Source: Actinosynnema sp. ALI-1.44
Lineage (GTDB): Bacteria > Actinomycetota > Actinomycetes > Mycobacteriales > Pseudonocardiaceae
DNA: 64,000 nucleotides
NCBI RefSeq assembly: GCF_001984155.1
Contig: NZ_MTQO01000054.1
Coordinates: 558,001-622,000 of the forward strand
Direction of reading: 5' to 3'
A program made the position numbers and the translations under genes. Below are positions 34,840 to 43,411 of this stretch, piece after piece (position 1 is the stretch's first letter; every line of letters starts with the position of its first letter). The notes below the pieces were generated by a model, which ran no database searches, had not been told where the DNA came from, and saw only the letters and a list, made by a program, of their open reading frames with translations.

Positions 34840-35901
34840 ATGCGTTCGCCGAAGGACTTCTTCCGGCCGCTGGCGCTCGGTGCGCCGGAGCCGGTGCGGG
34901 AGATCCCGTTGCGCCCTTCGCGAGCGTTGCACTTCTTCGACCCCGGCAACCCCAAGATGGCCGCCAAGGTGCCCGACCTGGCCAAGCAGGTCGACGTGCT
35001 GGTCGCCAACCTGGAGGACGCGGTCCCGGCGGACCGCAAGGAGGTCTCCCGCGCGGGACTCGTCGAGATCGGCAAGAACGCCGACTTCGGCGACGCGCAG
35101 CTGTGGACCCGGATGAACAGCATCGACTCGCCGTGGGCGCTGGACGACCTGCTGACGCTGGTTCCGGCGATCGGCCACAAGCTGGACGTGGTGATCGTGC
35201 CCAAGGTGGAGGGCGCGCAGGACATCCACTACGTCGACCGGTTGCTGGCGCAGTTGGAGGCCAAGGCCGGGCTGGAGCGGCCGATCCTGGTGCACGCCAT
35301 CCTGGAGACCGCGACCGGCGTGGCCAACGTCGAGGAGATCGCCGCGGCCTCGCCGAGGATGCAGGGCATGTCACTGGGCCCGGCGGACCTCGCGGCGAGC
35401 AGGCGGATGAAGACCACCCGGGTCGGCGGCGGTCACCCGGGCTACCTGGTCCGCACCGACCCGGTCGGCGAGGACATCACGACCGGCAGGCAGACCTTCC
35501 AGCAGGACCTCTGGCACTACACGGTGGCGCGCATGGTCGACGCCTGCGCGGCCAACGGGATCCTGCCGTACTACGGGCCGTTCGGCGACATCCGCGACAC
35601 GGTCGGCTGCGAGGACCAGTTCCGCAACGCCTTCCTGCTGGGCTGCGTCGGCGCGTGGAGCCTGCACCCGGCGCAGATCAAGATCGCCAAGAAGGTCTTC
35701 TCGCCGTCCCCGGCGGACGTCGCCTGGGCGCGCCGCGTGATCAGGGAGATGGGCGACGGCACCGGAACCGTCATGATCGACGGCAAGATGCAGGACGACG
35801 CCACCGTGAAGCAGTGCCGCGTGGTCGCCGAACTGGCCGACCAGCTCGCCGCCCGTGACCCGGAGCTGGCGGAGGCGTACGCCGCTGCCGAGGAGGTCTG
35901 A
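34840..35901 (+). CDS. mcl: Malyl-CoA / beta-methylmalyl-CoA / citramalyl-CoA lyase-type HpcH/HpaI aldolase
   Basis: 353 residues, the same length as the Chloroflexus trifunctional lyase, and similar throughout: [16 protein letters not shown] at the start, [26 protein letters not shown] (VPKVEG core), [30 protein letters not shown] and the tail [11 protein letters not shown]. These enzymes use Mg2+ to split malyl-CoA into acetyl-CoA and glyoxylate, or methyl analogues. The ATG at 34840 has GGAGG 5 nt upstream; an ATG at 34828 is an alternative. The next gene is a shorter relative that overlaps by 1 nt. Confidence 0.83.
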   Translation: MRSPKDFFRPLALGAPEPVREIPLRPSRALHFFDPGNPKMAAKVPDLAKQVDVLVANLEDAVPADRKEVSRAGLVEIGKNADFGDAQLWTRMNSIDSPWALDDLLTLVPAIGHKLDVVIVPKVEGAQDIHYVDRLLAQLEAKAGLERPILVHAILETATGVANVEEIAAASPRMQGMSLGPADLAASRRMKTTRVGGGHPGYLVRTDPVGEDITTGRQTFQQDLWHYTVARMVDACAANGILPYYGPFGDIRDTVGCEDQFRNAFLLGCVGAWSLHPAQIKIAKKVFSPSPADVAWARRVIREMGDGTGTVMIDGKMQDDATVKQCRVVAELADQLAARDPELAEAYAAAEEV

Positions 35902-36740
35902 TGCGCCGGTCCGTGCTGTACATGCCCGGCGCGAACGAGCGAGCGCTGGAAAAGGCCAAGACACTGCCCGCGGACGCGCTGATCCTCGACCTGGAGGACG
36001 CGGTCCACCCGGACTCCAAAGTGGACGCACGCAAGCGGGTCTGTGAGGCCGCCGCGTCCGGTGAGTACGGCAAGCGCGAGGTCACCATCCGCGTCAACGG
36101 GTTCGGCACGCAATGGCACGCCGACGACCTGCGCGCGGCAGCTGAGGCCGGGCCGGACGCCGTGGTCGTGCCGAAGGTCAACTCGGCCGCCGAGGTGCAC
36201 GCCATCGAGCGCGCGCTGGAAGCCGGTGGGGCGCCGGACAAGACGACGATCTGGGCGATGGTCGAGACCCCGATCGCGATGCTGCACGCCCACGACATCG
36301 CCGCCGCGAGCGAGCGCTTGTCGGTGCTGGTGATGGGCACCAACGACTTGGCCAAGGAGTTGCGCGCCGACCACGTGCCCGGCCGCGCGCCGCTGCTCAC
36401 CGGGTTGTCGCTGTGCCTGCTCGCCGCTCGCGCGGCGGACAAGGACATCCTGGACGGCGTCTACAACGACGTGAAGGACCTGGCAGGCTTCGAAGCGGAG
36501 TGCTTGCAGGGCAAGCAGTTCGGCTTCGACGGCAAGACATTGATCCACCCGGGGCAGGTCGAGCCGTGCAACCGGGTCTTCTCGCCGTCGGCCGAGGAGA
36601 TCGAGTACTCCCGTCGCGTGGTCGAGGCGTTCGAGCAGGCGGGCCGCGGTGTGGTCACTGTGGACGGCCGGATGATCGAGAACCTGCACGTGGACAACGC
36701 ACGCCGGATCCTGGCGGTGGCTGATCAGCTCTCTGGATGA
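35901..36740 (+). CDS. CitE-like CoA-ester lyase/thioesterase
   Basis: 279 residues of the HpcH/HpaI aldolase/citrate lyase beta superfamily: SVLYMPGANERALEKA, ILDLEDAVHPDSK, VVPKVNS, METPIAMLHA-like WAMVETPIAM, GTNDLAKEL, and GKTLIHPGQVEP near the end. Relatives act as citramalyl- or malyl-CoA lyases or (S)-malyl-CoA thioesterases. The start ATG shares its A with the TGA of the upstream lyase gene, so both are made together; a joint role in C4/C5 CoA-acid metabolism is likely but the exact substrate is open. Confidence 0.83.
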   Translation: MRRSVLYMPGANERALEKAKTLPADALILDLEDAVHPDSKVDARKRVCEAAASGEYGKREVTIRVNGFGTQWHADDLRAAAEAGPDAVVVPKVNSAAEVHAIERALEAGGAPDKTTIWAMVETPIAMLHAHDIAAASERLSVLVMGTNDLAKELRADHVPGRAPLLTGLSLCLLAARAADKDILDGVYNDVKDLAGFEAECLQGKQFGFDGKTLIHPGQVEPCNRVFSPSAEEIEYSRRVVEAFEQAGRGVVTVDGRMIENLHVDNARRILAVADQLSG

Positions 36741-36834
36741 CCCCGGCGGACAGTCGGCCGGGCGGGAGTCAAGACGGCTACGACGCGACTCCGCGCAGCC
36801 TTGGCGGCGGTGGCCGCTCGCGGTCCTGCACGGC

Positions 36835-36972
36835 GTGATGTGGGTTCTGCGCGGCGTCGTGAAGATCGTCGTCGAGTTCGTCGGCGAGGTCCTCAGCGAC
36901 ATGGTGCTGTGGTTGGTGCTGCTGGTCGTGCTGGCTGCCGGTTTGTGGCTGTGGTTTCAGTTCACCAGTTGA
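36835..36972 (+). CDS. Possible 45-residue single-pass membrane peptide
   Basis: Starting at GTG 36835 (or ATG 36838) the frame encodes MMWVLRGVVKIVVEFVGEVL, then SDMVLWLVLLVVLAAGLWLWFQFTS. The last 25 residues form one strong transmembrane helix and the front is amphipathic. It lies about 95 nt after the lyase gene and overlaps the 3' end of the convergent tetR by 16 nt. There is no clear ribosome binding site. Composition makes it plausible; a chance frame cannot be excluded. Confidence 0.35.
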   Translation: MMWVLRGVVKIVVEFVGEVLSDMVLWLVLLVVLAAGLWLWFQFTS

Positions 36973-37529
36973 TCGAAGCCCGCCTTGATCCGTTCCACGC
37001 TCATCCCGTTCTCGCGCTGGTAGCCGTACTGCGCCGCAGCCAGGGGCGCCAGCAACGCGTCCGCGCGGAAGTGCGCGTCCGCACCCGGTTCGGCCTCGGT
37101 GATCAGGCTGACGAGGTGGTTGTGGTGCAGCCGGTACGCGCCGGTCACGAACCGGGCCCACGGCGTCTCGGTTTCCGCGACCATCAGTAGTTTTCCCTGT
37201 GTTTCCAGGCGGTCCACGTACGCGTGCAGGAACGCGCGGATCCGCTCCCGTGCGGGCGCGCCGGGGCCGAGCGGCGGTGGGCCGCTGAGGAACGACGCCT
37301 GGAACTCGCGTTCCTGCGCGTCCAGCAACGCCTGCGCCAGTGCGCCGCGGTCGGAGTAACGGCGGTAGACCGTGCCCACGCCGACGCCCGCTTCGGCGGC
37401 GACCTCGTCCAACGCCAGGTACTCGACTCCGCGTGTGGCGACGATCCGCGCCGCCGCCTGGAGGATCTTCTGCCTGTTGCGGGCCGCGTCGGCCCGTTCG
37501 GACGGGCCGGACCCGGCGATCGGAAGCAC
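36957..37529 (-). CDS. TetR-family transcriptional regulator
   Basis: 190 residues. The N-terminal HTH is typical: RQKILQAAARIVATRGVEYLALDEVAAEAGVGVGTVYRRYSDR-type, with recognition helix GVGVGTVYRRY. The ligand domain contains ERIRAFLHAYVDRLETQGKL. It is divergent from the cupin gene, and the intervening 83 bp hold two matching inverted repeats (37555-37596), so it very probably controls that gene and itself. Inducer unknown. Confidence 0.9.
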   Translation of the reverse strand: MLPIAGSGPSERADAARNRQKILQAAARIVATRGVEYLALDEVAAEAGVGVGTVYRRYSDRGALAQALLDAQEREFQASFLSGPPPLGPGAPARERIRAFLHAYVDRLETQGKLLMVAETETPWARFVTGAYRLHHNHLVSLITEAEPGADAHFRADALLAPLAAAQYGYQRENGMSVERIKAGFDQLVN

Positions 37530-37554
37530 CCCGGCAGCCTAACCGCTGGACAAG

Positions 37555-37596
37555 TGGAGAAGATTCCAGTTAACTAAATGGAAGAAGTTCCATTTA
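37555..37596. promoter_or_regulatory. Two TetR operators, TGGA(A/G)-N4-TTCCA
   Basis: Site 1, TGGAGAAGATTCCA, is at 37555-37568. Site 2, TGGAAGAAGTTCCA, is at 37579-37592 and sits inside a larger 9-bp inverted repeat (37575-37596). Both fit TGGA(A/G)-N4-TTCCA and their centres are 24 bp apart. They lie between the divergent tetR (start 37529) and cupin (start 37613) genes. Confidence 0.75.
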
Positions 37597-37612
37597 ACCG
37601 AGGAGTCTGGGG

Positions 37613-38002
37613 ATGGCAGCAGTCGAACGGTTCGTCATCGACGGCGCGAAGACGTGGTTTCAGCGCCTCGACCAGCAGGTTCACCTGGCCGATGTGGTCG
37701 ACCAGACCAGCGGCGCGCAGATGAGCGTCGGCTTCGGCCGGTACGGCAAGGGTGAGCGCAACCCGTGGAAGGTGACCTACGACGAGGCATTGATCATCAC
37801 GAAAGGCTCGTTCACCGTCGACGGGCCGGACGGTCCCGTGACGGCGGGCGTCGGCGAGGTGATCTACCTACGCGCGGACACCGAGGTGCTGTACGTGGCG
37901 AACGACGAAACCGAGTTGGTGTACGTGACCTACCCGCACTGGTTCGAGGCCACGGAGAAATCCGCCGAGGCGGACCGGCTCAAGGAGTTCCACCCCGCGT
38001 AG
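37613..38002 (+). CDS. Cupin-domain protein (EutQ-like)
   Basis: 129 residues, a single cupin barrel: ERNPWKVTYDEALIITKGSFTVDG and AGVGEVIYLRADTEVLYVANDETELVYVTYPHW. It resembles the small cupins related to EutQ; the classical metal-binding His residues are not obvious (E and Y/T appear in their place), so it may be a binding or isomerase-type cupin. GAGGAG-like site upstream of the ATG. Likely repressed by the divergent TetR. The 3' end overlaps the convergent second tetR by 23 nt. Confidence 0.8.
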   Translation: MAAVERFVIDGAKTWFQRLDQQVHLADVVDQTSGAQMSVGFGRYGKGERNPWKVTYDEALIITKGSFTVDGPDGPVTAGVGEVIYLRADTEVLYVANDETELVYVTYPHWFEATEKSAEADRLKEFHPA

Positions 38003-38624
38003 CCACGGAGTCGTACAACACGCCGAGTCCGTTCAGGAAGGAATCCAGGGCCAGTTCGAACGAGCCCTGGTCGATCTCGTCGGCGTGCTCGGCCAACCGG
38101 TGCGCCTGACTGAGGTTGGGGTACCGGTCGTTGTACACGCGGGCGTCGTCCTCGAACCCGCGCGAGAACGACCCGATCGCGGCGCCGAGAACCAGGTACT
38201 TGGTCGAAGCGCCGATCATGGTCGCGATCTTGGGCGGCCAGCCCGCGCCGACCAGTCCGCCGTGCACCGCGTCCGCGACCCGCAGCGCGGAGTCGCGGCG
38301 GGCTGGTCCACCGGCCAGGAACGGCACGATGTTGGGGTGCGCGGCCAACGCGGCCCGGTATGACCTTGCCCACGTGCGAATCCCGGTCCGCCAGTCGGCC
38401 TTCTGGAAATCGCTCACGTCGACGGTCGACATCATCTGGTCGCAGACGTCGTCGAGCAGCGCGTCCTTCGTGGCGAAATGGCTGTACAGCGACGGTGCCT
38501 GGACCCCGAGCTCGGCGGCGAGCCTGCGCATCGACAGACCGGGCAGCCCGTCGCGGTCGATGATCTCCAGCGCGGCGGCCCTGATGCGATCCCTGCTCAG
38601 GATCGGCGTGCTCGGCCGTGGCAT
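37980..38624 (-). CDS. TetR-family regulator with TetR_C-like ligand domain
   Basis: 214 residues. The HTH reads [37 protein letters not shown], then [12 protein letters not shown]; this and the C-terminal domain ([12 protein letters not shown]) resemble the class of TetR proper. It is divergent from the SDR gene 71 bp away and may control it. The gap contains repeated TACGG-type motifs (38668-38686) but no clear perfect operator. Confidence 0.87.
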   Translation of the reverse strand: MPRPSTPILSRDRIRAAALEIIDRDGLPGLSMRRLAAELGVQAPSLYSHFATKDALLDDVCDQMMSTVDVSDFQKADWRTGIRTWARSYRAALAAHPNIVPFLAGGPARRDSALRVADAVHGGLVGAGWPPKIATMIGASTKYLVLGAAIGSFSRGFEDDARVYNDRYPNLSQAHRLAEHADEIDQGSFELALDSFLNGLGVLYDSVATRGGTP

Positions 38625-38695
38625 CGGCGTCCCTCCAGAGTTATGCTCGCACTATACCTAACGCTGTACGGTTTACGGCTTTACGGAGGCTGAGC

Positions 38696-39457
38696 ATGGC
38701 GGCACTGGACGGACGCGTGGCCCTGGTCACCGGGGCGGCTCGCGGGATCGGCGCGGCTGTCGCCGGGCGGCTCGCGGCGGACGGCGCCGCGGTCATCGTC
38801 CTCGATCTCGACGAGGCGGCGGGCAAGGCGACGGTCGACGCGATCGAGGCCGCGGGTGGCCGTGCGATCGCCGTCGGCGCGGACGTCACCAACGCCGAAC
38901 AGATCACCGCGGCGGCCGACCGCGCGGTCGACGAGTTCGGCTCGCTCGACATCCTCGTCAACAACGCCGGAGTCACCAGGGACAACCTGCTGTTCAAACT
39001 GACCGAGCAGGACTGGGACACCGTGATCGGGGTACACCTCAAGGGTGCGTTCCTCGCCACCAAGGCCGCGCAGAAGCACATGGTCGCCAAGAAGTACGGC
39101 AAGATCGTGAGCCTCTCCAGCGTGTCCGCGCTCGGCAACCGCGGCCAGGCCAACTACTCGACCGCCAAGATGGGCCTGCAGGGCTTCACCCGCACGCTCG
39201 CGATCGAGCTCGGCCCGTTCGGCATCAACGTCAACGCGGTCGCTCCCGGCTTCATCGTGACCGAGATGACGGCCGCGACCGCCGAGCGCGTCGGCGTCAC
39301 GCCCGACGAACTGGCCGCGCGCAGTGCGGAGATCACCCCGGTGCGCCGAGTCGGGCAGCCGTCCGACATCGCAAGCACCATCGCGTTCCTCGTCAGCGAC
39401 GAGTCATCGTTCATCACCGGCCAGACCATCTACGTCGACGGCGGCCGCAGGCTCTAG
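38696..39457 (+). CDS. Short-chain dehydrogenase, 3-oxoacyl-ACP reductase (FabG)-like
   Basis: 253 residues. NAD(P) site [17 protein letters not shown], catalytic Ser in SLSSVSALG, and YSTAKMG with the catalytic Tyr and Lys; C-terminal [15 protein letters not shown]. Reduces or oxidises a 3-oxo/3-hydroxyacyl thioester. The ATG at 38696 has GGAGG 7 nt upstream; the frame open to 38618 is longer but lacks a site. It is 13 nt upstream of an acyl-CoA dehydrogenase gene, which suggests a beta-oxidation-type role. Confidence 0.88.
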   Translation: MAALDGRVALVTGAARGIGAAVAGRLAADGAAVIVLDLDEAAGKATVDAIEAAGGRAIAVGADVTNAEQITAAADRAVDEFGSLDILVNNAGVTRDNLLFKLTEQDWDTVIGVHLKGAFLATKAAQKHMVAKKYGKIVSLSSVSALGNRGQANYSTAKMGLQGFTRTLAIELGPFGINVNAVAPGFIVTEMTAATAERVGVTPDELAARSAEITPVRRVGQPSDIASTIAFLVSDESSFITGQTIYVDGGRRL

Positions 39458-39470
39458 GAGGCGCATCACC

Positions 39471-40634
39471 ATGGTGGACTTCTCCCTCACCGAAGAGCAG
39501 CGCGAGGTCCGCGACTGGGTGCGGACGTTCGTGCGCAAGGAGATCATGCCGCTCGAGCCGGAGGTGCTGCGCCGCGAGCGGTCCGGCCGCCCGGGGGTGG
39601 AAGCCTCGGAACTGCGTGAACTCCAGTTGAAGGCCAAGGAATCCGGCTTCTGGGGCGTGCTGACGCCCGAGGAGTACGGCGGGATGAACCTCGGCGCGGT
39701 GATGGCGGCGCTGCTGGAAGCGGAGCTGGGCCGGTCCTTCGTGCAGTTCCGGTTCGGCGGCTCGGCGGACAACATCCTATTCTACGGCAACGACGAGCAG
39801 AAGGAGACGTACCTCAAGCCGACGATCTCCGGCGAGCGCAAGTCGTGCTTCGCGATCACCGAGCCCGGCGCGGGATCCGACGCCCGCGCGATCCGCGCCT
39901 CGGCCCGGCGCGACGGCGACGACTGGATCATCAACGGCGAGAAGACGTTCATCACCGGTGGCAACGAGGCCGACTTCACCATGGTCTTCGCCGTGACGGA
40001 CAAGGAGAAGGGCGCGGTCACCTGTTTCCTCGCCGACCGGGAGATGGGCTGGAAGTCGCAGCCGATCGACACGATGGGCGAGTGGGGCCCGGCGGCGTTG
40101 ACGTTCGACAACGTGCGCGTCCCGCACCGCAACATCCTCGGTGAGGAGGGGCGCGGCTTCGAACTGGCCATGCGGTGGATCGGCCAGGGCCGGTACCTGT
40201 TGCCCGCCAGGGCGATCGGCGCGACCGAACGTCTGCTGGAGATGGGCATCGACTACGCGAGGACCCGCGAGACCTTCGGCCTGCCGATCGCGGAGCGCCA
40301 GGCGATCCAGTGGATGATCGCGGACTCGGCCGTGGAGATCGAGGCGCTGCGCTGGCTCGTGCTGCACGCGGCGTGGCAGGTCGACCAGAAGATGGACTCC
40401 CGCCAGGCCCAGTCGATGGCCAAGCTCTACGGCGGCGTGAAGGCCAACGAGATCGTCGACCGGGTGCTGCAGATCCACGGCGGCATGGGGTACACACGAG
40501 AACTGCCGATCGAGCGCTGGTACCGCGAACTGCGCCTGCTGCGGATCTACGAGGGAACGGACGAGATCCAGCGCCGAACGATAGCCCGCAACCTCCTCAA
40601 GGGCCACGCCTCAGTCAGCGGCGCCCTGGCGTGA
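39471..40634 (+). CDS. Acyl-CoA dehydrogenase
   Basis: 387 residues, full length. FSLTEEQREVRDWVRTFV at the start, FAITEPGAGSDA for FAD/substrate, YARTRETFGLPIAERQAIQ, QIHGGMGYTRELPIERWYR, and IYEGTDEIQRRTIARNLL carrying the usual catalytic-Glu position. Oxidises an acyl-CoA to the enoyl-CoA and passes electrons to ETF. AGGAG precedes the start. Co-transcribed with the SDR upstream; a strong hairpin ends the unit. Chain specificity unknown; the position next to kstR hints at sterol-linked substrates. Confidence 0.9.
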   Translation: MVDFSLTEEQREVRDWVRTFVRKEIMPLEPEVLRRERSGRPGVEASELRELQLKAKESGFWGVLTPEEYGGMNLGAVMAALLEAELGRSFVQFRFGGSADNILFYGNDEQKETYLKPTISGERKSCFAITEPGAGSDARAIRASARRDGDDWIINGEKTFITGGNEADFTMVFAVTDKEKGAVTCFLADREMGWKSQPIDTMGEWGPAALTFDNVRVPHRNILGEEGRGFELAMRWIGQGRYLLPARAIGATERLLEMGIDYARTRETFGLPIAERQAIQWMIADSAVEIEALRWLVLHAAWQVDQKMDSRQAQSMAKLYGGVKANEIVDRVLQIHGGMGYTRELPIERWYRELRLLRIYEGTDEIQRRTIARNLLKGHASVSGALA

Positions 40635-40638
40635 CCTC

Positions 40639-40684
40639 GTCGTGAGTGGTCGTCCGGGTCAGAACCGGCCTAACCACTCACGAC
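40639..40684. terminator. Hairpin of the GTGAGTGGT/ACCACTCAC type
   Basis: GTCGTGAGTGGT (40639-40650) pairs perfectly with ACCACTCACGAC (40673-40684), a 12-bp stem around a 22-nt loop, placed directly after the acyl-CoA dehydrogenase stop and before the convergent kstR stop. It serves both converging units. Confidence 0.8.
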
Positions 40685-40693
40685 CTCACGACA

Positions 40694-41305
40694 TCAGGGC
40701 TTCAGCAGCAGCCTGACTGTGAGTTCGAGGCGGGTGGCCACGTCTGTCGCCGAGGCGCGGCGGGTCACCCAGGCGACCAGATTGGACAGCCAGACGTCGC
40801 CGACCACGCGGGCTATCGCCTTGTCCTCATCGGTGGGTTCGCCTTCGTGCATGGCGCGGGTGAACATCCGCTCCATCAGCTTGCCGACGTGGTCCACCTC
40901 GGCGGCCGCCGAGGTGTCGGCGAACATGAACGCCCGTGTCATCGCCTCGGTGAGGTGGGGTTCGCGCTGCATCGCACGCGTGACCCTGCCCAGTACGAAC
41001 AGAACGCGGTCGTACTGGGTCTCGCCGGGGACGCTCCCTTTCTCGATCCGCTCCTGGTTGCGCTCGAACTCGCGCGCCAGCCCGGACACGAGCAGGTGGA
41101 TCTTGGAGGGGAAATAGCGGTACAGCGTGCCGAGTGCGACTTCGGCCCGTTCGGCGACGGCTCGCATCTGGACCGCGTCGTAGCCGCCCTTGGTGGCCAA
41201 CGCGATCGTCGCGTCCAGGATGCGCTTGCGCCGGTCGCGCTGCGCTGCCGAGCCGAGCTCGTCGTCGCCGAGGGCGCTGATGGCACCGGAAGGCGTGGCT
41301 GTCAT
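40694..41305 (-). CDS. kstR: KstR, TetR-family repressor of cholesterol catabolism
   Basis: 203 residues, strikingly like mycobacterial KstR: ELGSAAQRDRRKRILDA, KGGYDAVQMRAVAERAEVAL, GTLYRYFPSKIHLLVSGL, LTEAMTRAFMFADTSAA, and VVGDVWLSNLVAWVTRRAS. KstR represses sterol genes and is released by a CoA thioester of an early steroid intermediate. The ATG at 41305 has AAGGGGA at good spacing; the much longer open frame upstream is a shadow of the fadE34 gene. A KstR box lies 17 nt upstream of its start, implying autoregulation. Confidence 0.95.
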   Translation of the reverse strand: MTATPSGAISALGDDELGSAAQRDRRKRILDATIALATKGGYDAVQMRAVAERAEVALGTLYRYFPSKIHLLVSGLAREFERNQERIEKGSVPGETQYDRVLFVLGRVTRAMQREPHLTEAMTRAFMFADTSAAAEVDHVGKLMERMFTRAMHEGEPTDEDKAIARVVGDVWLSNLVAWVTRRASATDVATRLELTVRLLLKP

Positions 41306-41321
41306 CGATGGGTCCCCTTGC

Positions 41322-41335
41322 TGAAACCTGTTCCA
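41322..41335. promoter_or_regulatory. KstR box upstream of kstR
   Basis: TGAAACCTGTTCCA fits the published KstR consensus TnnAACnnGTTnnA at every fixed position. It lies 17 bp before the kstR start on the - strand, where it would cover the untranslated leader or promoter. Confidence 0.8.
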
Positions 41336-41398
41336 CTTCGGTTGCCAGTGTACCGCGCCTCGGCGAATCCTACTCGCTCGTGGGGTTGAGTTCAGAAC

Positions 41399-41416
41399 TG
41401 AAACACGTTCTATAAT
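41399..41416 (+). promoter_or_regulatory. KstR box overlapping the -10 of the fadE34 operon
   Basis: TGAAACACGTTCTA (41399-41412) fits TnnAACnnGTTnnA perfectly and overlaps a consensus -10, TATAAT, at 41411-41416. The GTG of fadE34 is 6 nt after TATAAT, so the transcript is leaderless. A bound repressor would block RNA polymerase directly. A possible -35 (TTGAGT, 41386-41391) is 19 nt upstream of the -10. Confidence 0.85.
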
Positions 41417-41422
41417 GACGGA

Positions 41423-43402
41423 GTGTCTATCACCGACGAGCAGCGCGCCATCGGCGAGTCGATCTCCGCGTGGGCGGCAGGCGCCGACGTGCTGCCGACG
41501 GTTCGTGGCGCGGACGGCGCCAAACACTGGCGTGAGCACTGGGCCGACCTCGCACACTTCGGCTTGTTCGAGATGGTCGACGGGCCGGTTGCGGACATCG
41601 CCATGGCCCTTGAGCACGTCGCGAAGGCGTTGGTGCCCGGTCCGGTGTTGCCGACCGTGCTCGCCGGTGTCCTGCTGGCTCGTGCGAAAGATTCTCAGGT
41701 TTCCCAGGAGTTTCTGCCCGGTCTGACCGAGGGCGGCGTCCCGGTCGCGCTGGGACTCGGACCCGGCGCACCCGTTGTCGGTCACGCACCGTATCTGCTG
41801 ACGCGGTTGGACGACGCCTGGACGCTCGTCGAAGCCGAGCTCGTGGAACGGGACGCGCTCGACTTCTCCCGTCCACTGTCCGAGATCGAGCACCTCGGCC
41901 AACGCCACACGCTGGACGTCGACGGTGTCGAGGACCTCGCGGTGACACTGGCCGCGGCCGAAGCGGTCGGCGTCGCGGGCTGGTGCCTGGCGACAGCCGT
42001 GGCATACGCCAAAGTCCGCGAACAGTTCGGCAAGCCGATCGGCTCGTTCCAGGCCGTGAAACACCTTTGTGCGGGCATGGTGTGCCGCGTCGAAGAAGCC
42101 AGAGCGGCGGCGTGGGACGCGGCAAGGGCGGCCGACGAGGCACCGGGTGAACACCCGCTCGCGGCGGCGGTCGCGGGCGCGGTGGCACTGGAAGCCGCTG
42201 TGCGGACGGCGAAGGACTGCATCCAGGTCCTCGGTGGCATCGGCTTCACCTGGGAGCACGACGCCCACCTCTATCTGCGCCGGGCATTGGCACTCAGGGC
42301 CTTGTTCGGCGGTACCGCGTATTGGCGCCGGAAAGTCGCGCAACTCGCCATCGGCGGCGCCCGGCGGCAGGTCCGTGCGGTGTCCGAAGCGGACGCTCGG
42401 ACCAGGGACCTCGTCGCGGACATCGCCGCGCTCCCGAAGGACCGGCAACGGGCCCGGCTGGCGGAAACCGGCTTGCTCGTGCCGGAATGGCCCAAGCCGT
42501 ACGGCATGGACGCGTCCGCCGAGCAGCAGCTGATGATCGCCGACGAGCTCCGCCGCGCGGGCGTGAGCAGGCCGGACCTCGTGATCGGGGCGTGGGCCGC
42601 GCCGACGGTCCTGCGGCACGGCACCGACGAGCAACGGGACCGGTTCGTCTGGCCGACCCTGCGCGGCGAGATCACCTGGTGCCAGCTTTTCAGCGAACCC
42701 GAGGCAGGCTCCGACCTGGCATCGCTCCGGACTCGTGCGGTCAAAGCGGACGGCGGCTACCACCTGCACGGCCAGAAGGTGTGGACCTCGCGGGCGGGGG
42801 AGGCCGACTGGGCGATCTGCCTGGCCCGCACGGACTCCGATGTGCCCAAGCACAAGGGAATCACCTACTTCCTGGTGGACATGCGGTCCGCGGGCATCAC
42901 AGTTCGGCCGTTGCGGGAGATCACCGGCGACGCCATGTTCAACGAGGTCTTCCTGGACAACGTTTTCGTGCCGGACGACTGCGTGGTCGGACAACCGGGT
43001 GACGGCTGGAAGCTGGCGAGGACGACGCTCGCCAACGAACGGGTCGCCATGGGTGGCGGCTCCTCGTTCGGCGCGGAGGTGGAAACGCTGTTGTCCACCG
43101 CGGAAACCCGGGGCGCGGAGCCGGAGAAGCTCGGCGAACTGGTGGCAGGTGGTCTGGTCGTCTCGTTGATGGACCAGTTCGGCACTGACCCGAGCATCCG
43201 CAAACTGGTCGGCGTCCAGCACCGGCAAGCCGTCGCGGAAGCCACGTTCGATCTGTACGGCGCGGACGGGGCGCTGGCCGACGTCGCGGCCGGGGCGATT
43301 CACACGTTCCTGATGACGCGGTGCCTGAGCATCGCCGGTGGCACCACCCAGATCCTGTCGACCCTTGCCGCGGAACGAGTTCTCGGCCTACCGAGAAGCT
43401 AG
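41423..43402 (+). CDS. fadE34: FadE34/ChsE3-like double-domain acyl-CoA dehydrogenase
   Basis: 659 residues made of two tandem acyl-CoA dehydrogenase units. The first (~1-310) is trimmed (YAKVREQFGKPIGSFQAVKH, QVLGGIGFTWEHDAHLYLRR) and the second (~340-659) carries SEPEAGSDLASLRTRA, TFLMTRCLSIAGGTTQI and the end RVLGLPRS. Mycobacterial FadE34 has the same two-unit build and oxidises the five-carbon side chain CoA ester of steroids. The protein here is somewhat shorter than that homologue (~710). First gene of the KstR-controlled operon; leaderless GTG start. Next gene follows after 9 nt. Confidence 0.88.
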   Translation: MSITDEQRAIGESISAWAAGADVLPTVRGADGAKHWREHWADLAHFGLFEMVDGPVADIAMALEHVAKALVPGPVLPTVLAGVLLARAKDSQVSQEFLPGLTEGGVPVALGLGPGAPVVGHAPYLLTRLDDAWTLVEAELVERDALDFSRPLSEIEHLGQRHTLDVDGVEDLAVTLAAAEAVGVAGWCLATAVAYAKVREQFGKPIGSFQAVKHLCAGMVCRVEEARAAAWDAARAADEAPGEHPLAAAVAGAVALEAAVRTAKDCIQVLGGIGFTWEHDAHLYLRRALALRALFGGTAYWRRKVAQLAIGGARRQVRAVSEADARTRDLVADIAALPKDRQRARLAETGLLVPEWPKPYGMDASAEQQLMIADELRRAGVSRPDLVIGAWAAPTVLRHGTDEQRDRFVWPTLRGEITWCQLFSEPEAGSDLASLRTRAVKADGGYHLHGQKVWTSRAGEADWAICLARTDSDVPKHKGITYFLVDMRSAGITVRPLREITGDAMFNEVFLDNVFVPDDCVVGQPGDGWKLARTTLANERVAMGGGSSFGAEVETLLSTAETRGAEPEKLGELVAGGLVVSLMDQFGTDPSIRKLVGVQHRQAVAEATFDLYGADGALADVAAGAIHTFLMTRCLSIAGGTTQILSTLAAERVLGLPRS

Positions 43403-43411
43403 GAGGTGGGC

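Noticed and set aside
40694-43303. 869-codon - strand frame reaching from kstR through fadE34
   Set aside because: Only the last 203 residues are KstR. The upstream part is a shadow of the fadE34 frame; the KstR start at 41305 has a good ribosome binding site.
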